Source of the DNA: an uncultured Archangium sp.
GTDB taxonomy: Bacteria; Myxococcota; Myxococcia; Myxococcales; Myxococcaceae
Assembly (NCBI GenBank): GCA_903905455.1
Contig: CAIVGN010000134.1
Span: 1 to 64,000, forward strand
DNA: 64,000 nucleotides
Reading direction: 5' to 3'
Shown: positions 8,182-20,152 of the stretch, piece after piece
Numbering within the stretch: the stretch's first letter is position 1
How the letters are laid out: each line of letters starts with the position of its first letter
The notes under the pieces: model-generated
What the model saw: the letters and a program-made list of their open reading frames with translations, nothing else
The model's database searches: none
Told to the model about the DNA's origin: nothing
Program-made: the position numbers and the translations under genes

Positions 8182-11100
8182 ATGAACTTCCTCTTCCGAC
8201 CCCGACCTCCCGCCGAGTCGCTTCCCTTGCGTGGGGAGTTGCTCAGCCTCGAGAGCCTGGAGGAGCGCGCCCGGACGCTGGCGGGCATCTTCACCATCTC
8301 GAGCGAGCCCGGCGTGGTGCGCCACGATGTGCTCTCGCGGCTCGAGGACAACCTCGAGGTGCTGCGCGGCGCCTACCGGGTGCTCGCCAACGACGCGCAC
8401 CGCGCCGAACTGGTCGACCCGGCGGTGGACTGGTTGCTCGACAACTTTCCGCTGATCGAAGCGCAGGCCCGCGCCCTGCGGCACGATCTCCCCGCGCGCT
8501 ACTACCGCAAGCTCCCCAAGCTGGCGCCCCGGGAGCTGGGGGGCAAGGCGCGCGTCTACGCCATGGCGGTGGAGCTGATCAGGCACGGCGATGGCCGCCT
8601 GGACCCCGAGCGGCTGACCCGCTTCGTCTTCGCCTACCAGACGGTGGCGCCGCTGGCGCTCGGCGAGCTGTGGGCGTGGCCGATCATGCTCAAGCTCGCC
8701 TTGATCGAGAACCTGAGGATCCTCACCGAGAACGTGCTGCGCGCGCGCTCGGCCCGGTTGCTCGCCAACGCGGCGCTGGCACGGCTCGAGGCGGGCGCGT
8801 CTCCGATCCCCCTTCCGGTGCCCCTGCACAGCGCCTTCGTGGCCCAGGTGCACCAGCGCATGCGGGAGTTCGACCCGCGCATCGCCCCGCTGCACGCGCA
8901 GCTCGACGAGGCGCTGCTCGGCGCCGGCTCCACCTCGGAGGACGCGCTCCGCGCCGAATACCAGCGGCAGGCGACAGACCAGGCCTCGACGGGGAACTCG
9001 ATCACCAGCCTGCGGCTGTGCTCCACGCTCGACTGGAGCGCCTTCGTCGAGCAGGTGAGCCTGGTCGACCAGGTCCTGCGCCGCGACCCCACGGGCGACT
9101 ACGGCCGCATGGACTTCCAGAGCCGCGACCGCTACCGGCACGTGGTCGAGGAGCTGGCCGAGCCGAGCGGGGAGGCCCAGGTGAGGGTCGCCCTGCGCGC
9201 CGTGGCCAGCGCCCGTGATGCGTCGTCACGAGACCCTGGGAGCGTCGCCGCCCACGTGGGAGAGCACCTCATCGGCAAGGGACTGCCGGGGCTGGAGGCA
9301 GACGTCGCCTACCGGCCGCCCCGCCTCGAGGCGCTGCGGCGGTTCCTGTTCCGCAACGCGACGTTCACCTACCTGACGGGCATCGGCCTGCTGACCGCCC
9401 TGGGTGCGGTGGCCGCGTGGCGCTACGCCCTGTCGACCGGTGGCCACCCGGCGGTCGTAGCCGCGGTGCTGCTGGCGCTCATCCCCGCCAGCGAGCTGGC
9501 GGTGCTGGTGGTGCAGCGCCTGGTCGCCGCGCTGGTGCACCCGCGCCTGCTGCCGCGCATCGAGTTCAAGGCCGGCGTGCCCGACGACGCCCGCACCATG
9601 GTGATCGTCCCCACGCTGCTGGGCAGCCTCGCCGCGGTGGACCGCCAGCTGGAGCACCTCGAGGTCCAGTCCCTGGGCAACCTCGACCCCAACATCCACT
9701 TCGCGCTGCTCAGCGATTTCTGCGACGCGGCGACCGCCACCGTCGAGGGCGACGAGGCCATCCTCGCGGCGGCCAGGGCCGGCATCGCGGCGCTCAACGC
9801 CAAGCACGCGACCGATCGTTTCTATCTCTTTCACCGCGACCGCCAGTGGAACGCCAAGGAAGGCGTGTTCATGGGCTGGGAGCGCAAGCGCGGGAAGATC
9901 GAAGAGTTCAACCGCCTGCTGCGCGGCGCGAAGGACACCCACTTCACGGTGCAGCAAGGCAACCTCGAGCGGCTGCCCTCGATCCGCTACGCGCTCACGC
10001 TGGACTCGGACTCGCGGCTCCCGCGCACCGCCGCGCGCACGCTGATCGGCATCATCAGCCACCCGCTCAACCGGCCGGTCTTCGACCCCGTGTCGGGCCG
10101 GGTGACCGAAGGCTTCGGCATTCTCCAGCCGCGCATCAGCGTCACGCTCTCCAGCTCCGTCGGTTCGCTCTTCGCCCGCGTGTACGCCGGCCACACCGGC
10201 GTCGACCCGTACACCACCGCCGTCTCCGACACGTACCAGGACCTCTTCGGCGAGGGCGTCTTCACCGGCAAGGGCCTCTACGACGTCGACGCCTTCAACT
10301 CCGCGGTCGACGGGCGCGTGCCCGAGAACGCGCTGCTCTCGCACGATCTCTTCGAGGGGCTCTACGCCCGCGTCGCGCTGGTGTCCGACGTGGAGCTGGT
10401 CGACGACTACCCCTCCAACCTCCTGGCCCACGCCCGGCGGCAACACCGCTGGGTGCGCGGAGACTGGCAGATCCTCCTGTGGCTGCTCCCGGTGGTGCCC
10501 ACCCGCGAGGGCTTCACCCGGAACACGCTGCCGCTGATCAGCAAGTGGAAGATCCTCGACAACCTGCGACGCAGCCTGGTCGCCCCTGCCCTGCTCACGC
10601 TCTTCGCCGCGGCGTGGACGGTGCTACCGGGAAACCCGCTCGCCTGGACTGCCGCCGCCCTGTGCGTGGTGGCCTTCCCCCTGGCGACCTCGCTGGCCCA
10701 CCTGGCGCTGCAGGCCCCCGCGGCGGGGCCGGTGCGGGTGTACGTGCGCGGGGTGGTCGAGGAGCTGAGCACCGCGTCAGCCCAGGCCTTGCTCACCCTC
10801 GTCTTCCTGCCGTACCACGCGTGGGAAATGGTGGACGCCATCGCCCGCACCCTGGTGCGCGTGGTCTTCACGCAGCGCCGGCTGCTCGACTGGGAGACGG
10901 CGGCGTCCCAGTCAGCCCGGGCGCTGTTGCGCGATGGCGTGGGCGCGTTCTTCCGCACCATGGCCTCGAGCGTGGTGGCGGCGGTGGCCCTGGGCGCCCT
11001 GGTGGCGGTGTCCAGGCCCGGGGCGCTGCTGCTCGCCTCGCCGTTCCTGCTGCTGTGGGCCGGGGCGCCGTGGCTGGCCTGGCGCTTGAGCAAGCCCGTG

Positions 11101-14100
11101 GGGCAGGCCCGGGCCGCGCTGACGGCCCACGACCGCGACTTCTTGACCGAGCTGGCGCGGAAGAACTGGCGCTACTTCGAGACCCTCGCGGGCGACGACG
11201 ATCACGGGCTGCCCCCGGACAACTTCCAGGAGAGCCCTCCGCGGGTGGCCCACCGCACCTCGCCCACCAACATCGGCATGGGGCTGCTCTCGACGCTCGC
11301 GGCCAGCGACCTGGGCTTCATCACCGTGGACGCCGCGGTCGAACGCCTGGAGCAGACGCTGGGGACGGTGGAGTCGCTCGAGCGCCACGAAGGCCACCTG
11401 CTCAACTGGTACGACACCCAGAACCTCGCGCCGCTCACCCCGCGCTACGTCTCGACGGTCGACAGCGGAAACCTCGCCGGGGCGCTGGTGGCGCTGGCCC
11501 AAGGCTGTCGGGGGTTGATCCCCGGCCACCCGGAGTGGGCCGACCGCCTCGCCTCGCTGGGCCAGCGCGCCGACGCCCTGGCCGAGGGCATGCGGTTTGG
11601 CTTTCTCTACGACCCCGTGCGGGGCCTGTTCTCCATCGGGTACCGGCTGGCCGACGCCAACGGCCCGGGCCAGCTCGACGGCTACTTCTACGATCTGCTC
11701 GCCTCCGAGGCGCGCCTGGCCAGCTTCTTCGCCATCGCCAAGGGCGACGTGCCGCAGAGCCACTGGTTTCACCTCGGGCGGCTGGTGGTGAGCGTCGACG
11801 GCGTGCCCACGCTGCTGTCGTGGAGCGCCACCATGTTCGAGTACCTGATGCCGCAGCTGCTGCTGCGCAGCTACCCGGGCACGTTGCTCGACCAGGCCTG
11901 CCGCATGGCCGTCTGGCGCCAGCGCGACTACGGCAAGGACCGCGGGGTGCCCTGGGGCGTCTCGGAGTCGGCATACAACCTCGTCGATCTGCAGGGTCAC
12001 TATCAATACAAGGCCTTCGGCGTGCCCGGCCTGGGCCTCAAGCGCGGCCTCGAGGAAGAGCTGGTGGTCGCGCCCTACGCGACGGCCCTGGCGGCGATGA
12101 TCGAACCGCGGGAAGCCATCAAGAACTTCGAGGCGCTCACCGCCGTCGGGGCCCTGGGGCCGCTGGGGTACTACGACGCCATCGACTACACGGTGCGCAA
12201 GCCCGCGGAGAGCGACGTGCCCACCTCCGCCGTCGGCGGCCACGGGCCCGGGGTGATCATCAAGACCTGGCTGGCGCACCACCAGGGCATGAGCCTCCTG
12301 GCCCTCACCAACGTGCTGAAGAACGACGTCATGGTCGAGCGGTTCCACCACGACCGTCGCATGCAGGCGACCGAGCTGCTGCTGCAGGAGCGCATCCCCC
12401 GCCGGGCGCCGCTGATCGAGCCCCGCCCCGAAGAACTGGCCCGCGCCACCACCGGCGTGCCGCACCGCGCCCCGAGGCGGATCCGCTCGCCGCACACGCC
12501 ACACCCGCGCGCGCAGCTCCTCTCGAACGGCGCCTACGTGACGATCATCACCAGCGCCGGAGGCGGCTCGAGCCTGTGCCGAGACCAGGCCGTCACCCGC
12601 TGGCGCGAAGACCGCACCCGGGACCCGGGCAGCCAGTTCGTCTACCTGCGCGACGTGCACGAGGGCCAGGTCTGGTCGGCGGCGCACCAGCCCATCGGCA
12701 AGCTCGCCGACAGCTACCTCGTGGAGTTCCTGAGCGAGAAGGTGGTGTTCGAGCGGCGCGATCACGACATCGAGACCCGCATGGAGATCGCCGTCTCGCC
12801 CGAGGACGACGCCGAGGTGCGGCGCGTGTCGCTCACCAACCGCAGCAACCGGCCGCGCGAGATCGAGCTCACCAGCTTCGTGGAGCTGTCCCTCTCGGAC
12901 CTGCCCTCCGACGTCGCCCACCCCGCCTTCGGGAAGCTGTTCATCGAAACGCAGTGGGTGCCCGAGAACGCGGCGTTGATCGCAAGGCGGCGGCCCCGTG
13001 CGTCCACCGACGCCTCGAAGTTCGCGTTCCACGTGCTGTCCATCGACGGGCGCGCGCAGGGCCAGGTGGAATGGGAGACCGACCGCATGCTCTTCCTGGG
13101 TCGCGGCCGGGGCCCCGACGATCCCCAGGCCCTCGACGGGCGGCCGCTGTCGGGGACCACCGGCGCGGTGCTCGACCCCAGCTTCAGCCTGCGCACCCGC
13201 ATCCGCCTGGCGCCTGGCGCCTTCGCGCGGCTCTCGTTCACCACGGGCGTGGCCAGGGACGAGAACGCGGCGCGGGCGTTGACGCGCAAGTACCACGAGG
13301 GGGGTGTCGCGGCCCGGACCTTCGCGCTGGCGTACACCCACCTGCAGGTGTCGTTGCGGCACCAGGGCATCTCCGGGGAAGAGGCGCAGCTCTTCGAGCG
13401 GCTCGGCTCGCGCGTCTTCTTCACCGATGGCTCCCTGCGCGCACCGTCGCGGGACATCGCCGGGGGCACCCTCGGGCAGTCGGGCCTGTGGCGCCACAGC
13501 ATCTCGGGAGACCTGCCCATCGTGCTGCTGCGGGTGTCCTCGATGGAGAGCATGCCCCTGGTGCGCCAGGTGCTCACCGCCCAGGAGCGTTGGCGGCTCG
13601 AGGGCCTGAAGGCCGACGTGGTCATCGTCAACGAGCACCCGGTGACCTACCGCGACGAACTCCACGAGCAGCTCACCCAGGTGATCGCCGGCGGCCCCTG
13701 GGGGGGCTGGAAGGGGAAGCCCGGCGGCATCTACCTGCTGCGCGGCGACGGCTTGCCCGGGGAGGAGCGGCGGCTGCTCAACGGGGTCGCGCGCGCCGTG
13801 TTGTCGAGCGAGGCGGGATCCCTGGCCGAACAGCTCGACCGCGACCAGGAGCAGGTGCCCGCGGCGCTGGAGTTCCCCTTCACCGACGAGCCCGGCGAGG
13901 GTGCGGGCCTGGAAGCGCCAGCGCGGGTGATGGAGAACGGACTGGGGGGCTTCAGCCCGGATGGCCGCGAGTACGTGGTGGTGCTCGACGGCGAGCGCGA
14001 GACGCCGCTGCCGTGGAGCAACGTCATCGCCAACCCGCACTTCGGCACGTTGATCACCGCCAGTGGGGCGGCCTCGACGTGGTCCGAGAACAGCCGCGAG

Positions 14101-16365
14101 AACCGGCTCACGCCCTTCGCCAACGATCCCGTGAGCGACCCGACGTCCGAGGCCCTCTTCCTTCGCGACGAGGAGAGCCACCGGGTGTGGGGCGCCACGC
14201 CTGCGCCGCTGCGCCGCGTCTCCCGGTCTCCGCGGTGGGTGATCCGCCACGGCGCCGGGGTGAGCCGCTTCCTGCGCCAGGCCGACGGGCTCGGGCAGGA
14301 GCTGACGGTCTTCGTGGCCAAGGACGACCCGGTGAAGCTGTCGCTCTTGAGCATCACCAACCACTCGAAGCGGCCGCGGCGCCTGAGCCTCTTCGCCTAC
14401 AACGACTGGGCCCTGGCCCCCCCGCGGCCCGGCCTGCCTCCGCACGTGGAGACCGAGCAGCACGAGAGCACTGGCGCGGTGCTGGCGCGCAGCGGCTCCA
14501 GCGAGCAGTACCGAGACCGGGTCGCCTTCGCGTCCTCGAGCGCCCCGCTCCACTCGGCCACCGGAGATCGCACGGAGTTCCTGGGCACGAACGGTTCGCT
14601 GCAGCGCGCCGTCGGCCTCACGGCGACGCGTCTTTCCCAGCGCTTCGGCGCCGGCCTCGACCCCTGCGCGGCGCTGCAGGCGGTGATCGAGTTGGCCCCG
14701 GGCGAGACGCACGAGGTGGTCTTCCTCCTGGGCCAGGGGCGCGACCGGGCGCAGGCACTGGAGCTGGTGCAGCGCTACGACAACGTGGCGGCGGCCCGGG
14801 CCGAGCTGGCGGCGGTGGAGTCGTTCTGGGACGACACCCTCGACGCGGTGCACGTCTCGACGCCTGATGACTCGTTCGATCTGCTGACCAACCGCTGGCT
14901 GCTGTACCAGTCGCTGGCCTGCCGCGTGTGGGCGCGCTCGGGCTACTACCAGTCGAGCGGCGCCTACGGCTTTCGCGACCAACTGCAGGACGTGCTCTCG
15001 CTCACCCTGGTGCGGCCCGACCTGGCCCGGGAACACATCCTGCGCGCCGCCGGGCGTCAGTTCGTCGAGGGAGACGTGCAGCACTGGTGGGATCCGGCCA
15101 CCGGCCGCGGCATCCGCACCCGCAACTCCGACGACGTGCTGTGGCTGGCCTCGTCGGTGGCCCAGTACGTCCAGGCGACCGGAGACCACGCGGTGCTCGA
15201 CGAGGTCATTCCCTTCCTCGAGGCGCCGTTGCTCGGACCTGGAGAGGCCGAGGCCTTCGGGCAGCCGACGGTCTCGACCCAGAGCGGCACGCTCTTCGAG
15301 CACGCCCTGCGCGCCATCGATCGCGGCACGACCACCGGGGCACACGGGCTCCCGCTGATCGGCAGCGGCGACTGGAACGACGGCTACAACCGGGTGGGCC
15401 ATGAGGGCCGCGGGGAGAGCGTCTTCGTCGGCTGGTTCCTCCACTCGGTGCTTGGGACCTGGGCGGCGTTGTGTGACGCGCGCGCCGAACCGTTGCGCGC
15501 GAGCCGATACCGGGCCGAACGGGAGCGCCTGGGCCGCTCGCTCGAGCAGAGCTGGGATGGGGCCTGGTACCGGCGCGGCTACTACGACGACGGCGCCCCG
15601 CTGGGCTCGGCCCAGAGTGAGGAAGGGCAGATCGACTCGGTGGCCCAGACCTGGGCGGTGCTCTCGGGCGCGGCGCCGCTGGCGCGGGCCGAGCAGGCCA
15701 TGGACTCGGTGCGGGAGCGCCTGGTGCGGCGCGCCTCGCGGGTCGTGTTGCTGTTGACGCCCCCCTTCAACCTCACCGAGAAAGACCCCGGCTACATCAA
15801 GGGCTACGTGCCCGGCATCCGCGAGAACGGCGGGCAGTACACGCACGCGGCGCAGTGGGTGGCGCTGGCGCTCGCCCGGCTCGGTGACGGCGACGAGGCC
15901 GTCGAGCTGTTCCACATGCTCAACCCCATCAACCACTCGCGCACGCTCGCCGAGGTGCACAAGTACAAGACCGAGCCCTACGTGATGGCCGCCGACGTCT
16001 ACGAGCACCCCGCGCATCGGGGCCGCGGCGGGTGGACCTGGTACACGGGCTCCGCCGGGTGGATGTACCGGGTCGCGATCGAGGGAATCCTCGGGCTGCG
16101 GCGCCAGGGAGAGACCTTCAGCGTCAACCCGTGCATCCCCTCCTCGTGGCCGACCTTCACCATCGCGTGGCGGGTGGGGCGAACGCGCTATGCCATCGTG
16201 GTCGAGAACCCCGAGGGCCGTTGCCGCGACGTGGCCAGCGCCACGCTCGATGGTCAGCCCATCGACCCCGCCGCCATTCCCCTGGTCGATGACGGGGGCG
16301 TGCATCGGGTGCACGTGGTGCTGGGCGCCGCGCTGCCTGCGCTCGGGCCCGGCCTCGTGGGGTAG
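8182..16365 (+). CDS. ndvB: Cyclic beta-1,2-glucan synthase, NdvB/Cgs type
   Basis: The protein has 2727 residues, close to Brucella Cgs and rhizobial NdvB (about 2800). By family it uses UDP-glucose to initiate, elongate and cyclise beta-1,2-glucan at the inner membrane for the periplasm. Domains in order: a helical N-terminal region; membrane segments at about 390-450; a family 84 glycosyltransferase core with the DSDSRLPR aspartates near 608 and a [12 protein letters not shown] motif near 752-763; further membrane segments at about 790-970; a glucoamylase-like region; two beta-sandwich regions; and a C-terminal GH94 (phosphorylase-like) module with [12 protein letters not shown] near 2395 that sets ring size in the family. 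I chose the ATG at 8182 because the family N-terminus begins there. The reading frame is intact throughout. Confidence 0.9.
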   Translation: MNFLFRPRPPAESLPLRGELLSLESLEERARTLAGIFTISSEPGVVRHDVLSRLEDNLEVLRGAYRVLANDAHRAELVDPAVDWLLDNFPLIEAQARALRHDLPARYYRKLPKLAPRELGGKARVYAMAVELIRHGDGRLDPERLTRFVFAYQTVAPLALGELWAWPIMLKLALIENLRILTENVLRARSARLLANAALARLEAGASPIPLPVPLHSAFVAQVHQRMREFDPRIAPLHAQLDEALLGAGSTSEDALRAEYQRQATDQASTGNSITSLRLCSTLDWSAFVEQVSLVDQVLRRDPTGDYGRMDFQSRDRYRHVVEELAEPSGEAQVRVALRAVASARDASSRDPGSVAAHVGEHLIGKGLPGLEADVAYRPPRLEALRRFLFRNATFTYLTGIGLLTALGAVAAWRYALSTGGHPAVVAAVLLALIPASELAVLVVQRLVAALVHPRLLPRIEFKAGVPDDARTMVIVPTLLGSLAAVDRQLEHLEVQSLGNLDPNIHFALLSDFCDAATATVEGDEAILAAARAGIAALNAKHATDRFYLFHRDRQWNAKEGVFMGWERKRGKIEEFNRLLRGAKDTHFTVQQGNLERLPSIRYALTLDSDSRLPRTAARTLIGIISHPLNRPVFDPVSGRVTEGFGILQPRISVTLSSSVGSLFARVYAGHTGVDPYTTAVSDTYQDLFGEGVFTGKGLYDVDAFNSAVDGRVPENALLSHDLFEGLYARVALVSDVELVDDYPSNLLAHARRQHRWVRGDWQILLWLLPVVPTREGFTRNTLPLISKWKILDNLRRSLVAPALLTLFAAAWTVLPGNPLAWTAAALCVVAFPLATSLAHLALQAPAAGPVRVYVRGVVEELSTASAQALLTLVFLPYHAWEMVDAIARTLVRVVFTQRRLLDWETAASQSARALLRDGVGAFFRTMASSVVAAVALGALVAVSRPGALLLASPFLLLWAGAPWLAWRLSKPVGQARAALTAHDRDFLTELARKNWRYFETLAGDDDHGLPPDNFQESPPRVAHRTSPTNIGMGLLSTLAASDLGFITVDAAVERLEQTLGTVESLERHEGHLLNWYDTQNLAPLTPRYVSTVDSGNLAGALVALAQGCRGLIPGHPEWADRLASLGQRADALAEGMRFGFLYDPVRGLFSIGYRLADANGPGQLDGYFYDLLASEARLASFFAIAKGDVPQSHWFHLGRLVVSVDGVPTLLSWSATMFEYLMPQLLLRSYPGTLLDQACRMAVWRQRDYGKDRGVPWGVSESAYNLVDLQGHYQYKAFGVPGLGLKRGLEEELVVAPYATALAAMIEPREAIKNFEALTAVGALGPLGYYDAIDYTVRKPAESDVPTSAVGGHGPGVIIKTWLAHHQGMSLLALTNVLKNDVMVERFHHDRRMQATELLLQERIPRRAPLIEPRPEELARATTGVPHRAPRRIRSPHTPHPRAQLLSNGAYVTIITSAGGGSSLCRDQAVTRWREDRTRDPGSQFVYLRDVHEGQVWSAAHQPIGKLADSYLVEFLSEKVVFERRDHDIETRMEIAVSPEDDAEVRRVSLTNRSNRPREIELTSFVELSLSDLPSDVAHPAFGKLFIETQWVPENAALIARRRPRASTDASKFAFHVLSIDGRAQGQVEWETDRMLFLGRGRGPDDPQALDGRPLSGTTGAVLDPSFSLRTRIRLAPGAFARLSFTTGVARDENAARALTRKYHEGGVAARTFALAYTHLQVSLRHQGISGEEAQLFERLGSRVFFTDGSLRAPSRDIAGGTLGQSGLWRHSISGDLPIVLLRVSSMESMPLVRQVLTAQERWRLEGLKADVVIVNEHPVTYRDELHEQLTQVIAGGPWGGWKGKPGGIYLLRGDGLPGEERRLLNGVARAVLSSEAGSLAEQLDRDQEQVPAALEFPFTDEPGEGAGLEAPARVMENGLGGFSPDGREYVVVLDGERETPLPWSNVIANPHFGTLITASGAASTWSENSRENRLTPFANDPVSDPTSEALFLRDEESHRVWGATPAPLRRVSRSPRWVIRHGAGVSRFLRQADGLGQELTVFVAKDDPVKLSLLSITNHSKRPRRLSLFAYNDWALAPPRPGLPPHVETEQHESTGAVLARSGSSEQYRDRVAFASSSAPLHSATGDRTEFLGTNGSLQRAVGLTATRLSQRFGAGLDPCAALQAVIELAPGETHEVVFLLGQGRDRAQALELVQRYDNVAAARAELAAVESFWDDTLDAVHVSTPDDSFDLLTNRWLLYQSLACRVWARSGYYQSSGAYGFRDQLQDVLSLTLVRPDLAREHILRAAGRQFVEGDVQHWWDPATGRGIRTRNSDDVLWLASSVAQYVQATGDHAVLDEVIPFLEAPLLGPGEAEAFGQPTVSTQSGTLFEHALRAIDRGTTTGAHGLPLIGSGDWNDGYNRVGHEGRGESVFVGWFLHSVLGTWAALCDARAEPLRASRYRAERERLGRSLEQSWDGAWYRRGYYDDGAPLGSAQSEEGQIDSVAQTWAVLSGAAPLARAEQAMDSVRERLVRRASRVVLLLTPPFNLTEKDPGYIKGYVPGIRENGGQYTHAAQWVALALARLGDGDEAVELFHMLNPINHSRTLAEVHKYKTEPYVMAADVYEHPAHRGRGGWTWYTGSAGWMYRVAIEGILGLRRQGETFSVNPCIPSSWPTFTIAWRVGRTRYAIVVENPEGRCRDVASATLDGQPIDPAAIPLVDDGGVHRVHVVLGAALPALGPGLVG

Positions 16366-16424
16366 ACCGGGGGGGTCACCACTGTCCGTGACGGAGGGGA
16401 CCCAGAGGTGATTGGCTCCCCGCG

Positions 16425-19109
16425 GTGACCTCCGTCCCCCCGCCGCTCCGGCTGCAGCTTCACCTGCGCCCCAGCGGGCACCTGCTGCTCCTGCCCGACG
16501 ACGATGCCCCCGCCTGCCCGGCAGCGGTCGCCACGGCCTTCACGTTGGATGAAGGCGAGGGCCTGCTCGCGCTGTGCCGCGCGGACGCGAGGGCCGCCCT
16601 GCCCCCGGTGCTGGCGTGGTGGCGCGAACTGGGCTCGCGGTACCTCACCACGCGCTGCCTGCGGCCCGACGTCGAGGGGGCGCTCGAGGCACTCAGCCCT
16701 GACGACTTCGCAGCGCTCGCCCGCGCGGCCCCGCCCATGCCAGGCGCGGAGTACCTCGACGCCGACGTGCTCCGTGGCGCCTGGGAGAAGCTCGACGCCG
16801 CATTCCGCGCGCGGCTTGGTGGAAGCACCGTCGTCGAGGTGCTCCACGCCCTCGACCCGGCGTGGAACGTCGTGGGCCGGGTGCACTTCAACCTCGCAGA
16901 GAACCGCAAGGACGAGGAAGCCCCGTTCGCCTTCCTCGCTACGTGGACACACCGGCTCTCGGACCAGGGAAAGGCCCAGCACCTCCCGCTCGGCGCCGCG
17001 CTGAAGACGTACGCCGGGGCGAAGCAGAAGGAGCAACTCCTGGCGCTGCTGATGCCCGTGCAGCGCGCAGCCGAGAGCTGCGCGTGGCTCAAGCAGATGG
17101 TCGACGCCGGCGAGCTCTTTCACCCGTTGCGCTGGACTCCGGCAGAGGCGTTCCGGTTCTTGAGCGACGTGCCCGCGCTCGAGCAGGCCGGCATCGTGGT
17201 GCGCATGCCCTCGAGCTGGAAGCTGCGCCGGCCCGCGCGGCCCCAGGTCAAGGCCACCGTCGGCGGCAATGCGCCGTCAGGGCTCGGCACCGCGGCGCTG
17301 CTCGATTTCAAGGTGGCGCTGACGCTCGACGGCGTGGAGCTGACCGCGAAGGAAGCGAAGGCCTTGCTGGAGTCGGCGCAGGGACTGGCGATGGTGCGGG
17401 GCCAGTGGGTCGAGGTCGATGGCGAGCGCCTGCGACGCACGATGGAGCAACTGCAGCACGCCGAGCGCCTCGCGGCAGAGGGAGGCATCGCCTTTGCGGA
17501 AGCCATGCGCCTGGTCTCCGGCGCGACCGTCAGCGACGACGCCAGCGCACCCGACGTCGATCGACAATGGGCGCAGATCACCGCGGGCCCGTGGCTGGAG
17601 AAGACGCTCGAGGGCCTGCGTTCGCCCCAGGGCCTTGCGCGCGTCGACCCCGGCCCGGCGCTCCACGGCACGCTGCGGCCGTATCAACGCTCAGGGCTCC
17701 AGTGGCTGCACCTCGTGACCAGCCTCGGGCTCGGAGCGTGCCTGGCCGACGACATGGGGCTGGGCAAGACCATCCAGCTCCTGTCGCTGCTGCTGGTGCA
17801 CAAGGCGAAGGCGTCGAGCGGGGGGCGCCCCAGCATCCTCGTGGCGCCCTCTTCGTTGCTGGGCAACTGGGCCGCCGAGCTCGCCCGCTTCGCGCCGGGC
17901 CTCGTGGCGATCACCGCGCACCCCTCGGTGCTGTCGAAGAAGGACCTCGAAGCCCTCGACGAGCACAAGCTCCGCGGGGCCGACCTGGTGATCACCAGCT
18001 ACGGTTCGCTCTCGCGCTACCCGTGGCTCACGCAGACGAAGTGGCACCTCGCGGTGCTCGACGAAGCGCAGGCCATCAAGAACCCCGGCGCCAAGCAGAC
18101 CCGGGCGGTGAAGACGTTGAAGGCCCACGCGCGGGTAGCGCTCACCGGGACCCCCGTCGAGAACCGCCCCGGCGATCTCTGGTCGCTCTTCGACTTCGTG
18201 AACCCGGGGCTGCTGGGTACGGCGAAGGCCTTCACCTCGTACGTGCGCTCGCTCGAGTCGGGGCAACACGCGAACTGGGCGCCGTTGCGCGAGCTCATTC
18301 GACCGTACGTGCTGCGCCGACTGAAGACCGACAAGACGATCATCGACGACCTGCCCGAGAAGGTCGAAGTGAAGGCGTACTGCGGCCTGGCCCCGGTGCA
18401 GGTGGCCCTGTACCAACAGGCCGTCGGCGAGTTGGCCGAAGCGGTGAAGGTGAAGGAAGGCATCGCGCGACGCGGGGTCGTACTGGCGGCGTTGGTGCGC
18501 TTCAAGCAACTGTGCAACCACCCCTCGCAGTGGCTGGGTGACGGGGCGTGGGCCGCAGACCAGAGCGGCAAGTTCCTGCGCCTGCGCGAGCTCGTCGAGG
18601 TCATCGCTTCGCGGCAAGAGAAGGTGCTCGTCTTCACCCAGTTCAAGGAGATGGTCGAGCCGCTGGTGGCCTTCCTCGGGCGGCTCTTCGGCCGCCCGGG
18701 CCTCGCCATCCACGGAGGCACCGCGGTGAAGACCCGGCAGTCCCTGGTGAAGCGGTTCCAGGAAGACGAAGCGATCCCCTTCTTCGTGCTCTCGCTCAAG
18801 GCGGGCGGCACGGGGTTGAACCTCACGGCGGCCTCCCACGTGGTGCACTTCGATCGTTGGTGGAACCCCGCCGTCGAGAACCAGGCGACGGACCGCGCCT
18901 TCCGCATCGGCCAGAAGCGCAACGTGATGGTGCACAAGCTGGTGTGCCAGGGCACCGTCGAAGAGCGCATCGACGCGTTGATCGAATCGAAGCAGTCGTT
19001 GGCGAAGGGGTTGCTCGAGGGCGGCGCCGAGCTGGATCTCACCGGGCTCGGGAACGAAGACCTTCTCAAACTCGTCGCCCTCGACCTGGGCGCCGCGAGT
19101 AAGGGATAG
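16425..19109 (+). CDS. SNF2-family helicase/ATPase
   Basis: The protein has 894 residues, starting at a GTG without a strong ribosome site, so the start is uncertain by some codons. The N-terminal half (about 1-400) is the poorly characterised region that precedes the motor in bacterial SWI2/SNF2 proteins. The motor has LADDMGLGKTIQLL (Walker A, near 444), LDEAQAIKNP (Walker B, near 546), LTGTPVENRPGDLWSLFDF, and helicase C motifs (SLKAGGTGLNLTAASHV and ATDRAFRIGQ, near 790-830). Such enzymes translocate on double-stranded DNA and remodel protein-DNA complexes or act in repair. The gene ends three bases before the SWIM-domain gene, a pairing conserved across bacteria. Confidence 0.9.
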   Translation: MTSVPPPLRLQLHLRPSGHLLLLPDDDAPACPAAVATAFTLDEGEGLLALCRADARAALPPVLAWWRELGSRYLTTRCLRPDVEGALEALSPDDFAALARAAPPMPGAEYLDADVLRGAWEKLDAAFRARLGGSTVVEVLHALDPAWNVVGRVHFNLAENRKDEEAPFAFLATWTHRLSDQGKAQHLPLGAALKTYAGAKQKEQLLALLMPVQRAAESCAWLKQMVDAGELFHPLRWTPAEAFRFLSDVPALEQAGIVVRMPSSWKLRRPARPQVKATVGGNAPSGLGTAALLDFKVALTLDGVELTAKEAKALLESAQGLAMVRGQWVEVDGERLRRTMEQLQHAERLAAEGGIAFAEAMRLVSGATVSDDASAPDVDRQWAQITAGPWLEKTLEGLRSPQGLARVDPGPALHGTLRPYQRSGLQWLHLVTSLGLGACLADDMGLGKTIQLLSLLLVHKAKASSGGRPSILVAPSSLLGNWAAELARFAPGLVAITAHPSVLSKKDLEALDEHKLRGADLVITSYGSLSRYPWLTQTKWHLAVLDEAQAIKNPGAKQTRAVKTLKAHARVALTGTPVENRPGDLWSLFDFVNPGLLGTAKAFTSYVRSLESGQHANWAPLRELIRPYVLRRLKTDKTIIDDLPEKVEVKAYCGLAPVQVALYQQAVGELAEAVKVKEGIARRGVVLAALVRFKQLCNHPSQWLGDGAWAADQSGKFLRLRELVEVIASRQEKVLVFTQFKEMVEPLVAFLGRLFGRPGLAIHGGTAVKTRQSLVKRFQEDEAIPFFVLSLKAGGTGLNLTAASHVVHFDRWWNPAVENQATDRAFRIGQKRNVMVHKLVCQGTVEERIDALIESKQSLAKGLLEGGAELDLTGLGNEDLLKLVALDLGAASKG

Positions 19110-19112
19110 CCC

Positions 19113-20009
19113 ATGTACGGTGATTGGCCGGCCTATGTGCCGGTTGCGGAACGACGACGGAAGGCCCAGCAGGAAGCGCAGCGCATGGCGAAGAAGGGCA
19201 CCCCGCTCGCCCCCGTGACGCTCGAGGGCAAGACCATCGCCCGGACGTTCTGGGGCAAGGCGTGGTGCGACAACCTCGAGCGCTACAGTGACTTCTCCAA
19301 CCGCCTGCCGCGCGGGCGCACCTACGTCCGCAACGGCTCGGTGGTCGACCTGCAGGTCGAGAAGGGCCAGGCGCGGGCGAAGGTGATGGGCTCGCAACTC
19401 TACCAGGTGAAGGTCTCGGTCAAGGCCGTCGCCCCCAGCCAATGGTCGACGCTCTGCACCGAATGCGCTGAGGGCATCGACTCGCTCGTCGAGCTGTTGC
19501 AGGGCCGGTTCTCGAAGGGCGTCATGGAGCGTATCTGCGCGCCAGAAAAGGGGCTCTTTCCGTCGCCCGAGGAGCTGTCGTTCTCGTGTAGCTGCCCCGA
19601 CTACGCCGACATGTGCAAACACGTCGCAGCGACTTTGTACGGCGTGGGCGCGCGGCTCGATGAACGACCTGAGCTGCTCTTCACGTTGCGCGACGCGGAC
19701 CACCTCGAGCTGATCGCCTCGGCGGGCAGCCAGGCCAGCAAGGAGACGCCGAAGCCGGCGAAGAGCAAGGTGCTCGATGCGAGCGACTTGAGCGCGGTGT
19801 TCGGCCTCGACCTCGAGGAGGTCGACGCGGTGCCCACGCCTGCGAAGCGACAGCCTGCGAAGAAGAAGCCCTCCATGAAGAAGACCTTGAAGAAGCCAGT
19901 GGCGAAGGCCGCTCGGCCAAAGCTGCGCGGGGACGACGCGGTCGCGGCCGTGGTCAGGGCCATCAAGAGCCTCACTGTCGGAGCCGGCGGCAAGAAGCCG
20001 CGCCGGTGA
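19113..20009 (+). CDS. SWIM zinc-finger protein partnered with SNF2 helicase
   Basis: The protein has 298 residues. The SWIM motif CxCxnCxH is visible as SCSCPDYADMCKHVAA (about 154-169), a zinc site linked to DNA or protein binding. The N-terminus (TFWGKAWCDNLERYSDFSNRLPRGRTYVRNGSV) is the conserved block of SNF2-associated SWIM proteins. The last 80 residues are Lys/Pro/Ala-rich (KRQPAKKKPSMKK), a likely disordered DNA-binding tail. It starts three bases after the helicase stop, with AAGGGA as ribosome site, so the two are surely co-expressed and probably act as one complex. Confidence 0.88.
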   Translation: MYGDWPAYVPVAERRRKAQQEAQRMAKKGTPLAPVTLEGKTIARTFWGKAWCDNLERYSDFSNRLPRGRTYVRNGSVVDLQVEKGQARAKVMGSQLYQVKVSVKAVAPSQWSTLCTECAEGIDSLVELLQGRFSKGVMERICAPEKGLFPSPEELSFSCSCPDYADMCKHVAATLYGVGARLDERPELLFTLRDADHLELIASAGSQASKETPKPAKSKVLDASDLSAVFGLDLEEVDAVPTPAKRQPAKKKPSMKKTLKKPVAKAARPKLRGDDAVAAVVRAIKSLTVGAGGKKPRR

Positions 20010-20021
20010 ACGGATCGCGGC

Positions 20022-20037
20022 CGTCAGGAAGCTGACG
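20022..20037 (+). terminator. Hairpin after the SWIM gene
   Basis: CGTCAG and CTGACG form a perfect six-base stem with a four-base loop (GAAG), 13 bases after the SWIM gene stop. It has no following T-run. It may stabilise or end the helicase-SWIM transcript. Confidence 0.35.
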
Positions 20038-20152
20038 TGCGCGGGGCGAAATGCGCTGGCGTTTTGAGTGATCGATCTTCGCGCCGTCAAGACACGTGGG
20101 GGGCAGGACGACGCTGCGGCGAGGGGTCGCGGCCGGTTCCCCGGAGTACGTG

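Noticed and set aside
10912-16314. Long minus-strand frame opposite the cyclic glucan synthase
   Set aside because: Same GC artefact; the sense gene is intact with family motifs to its end.
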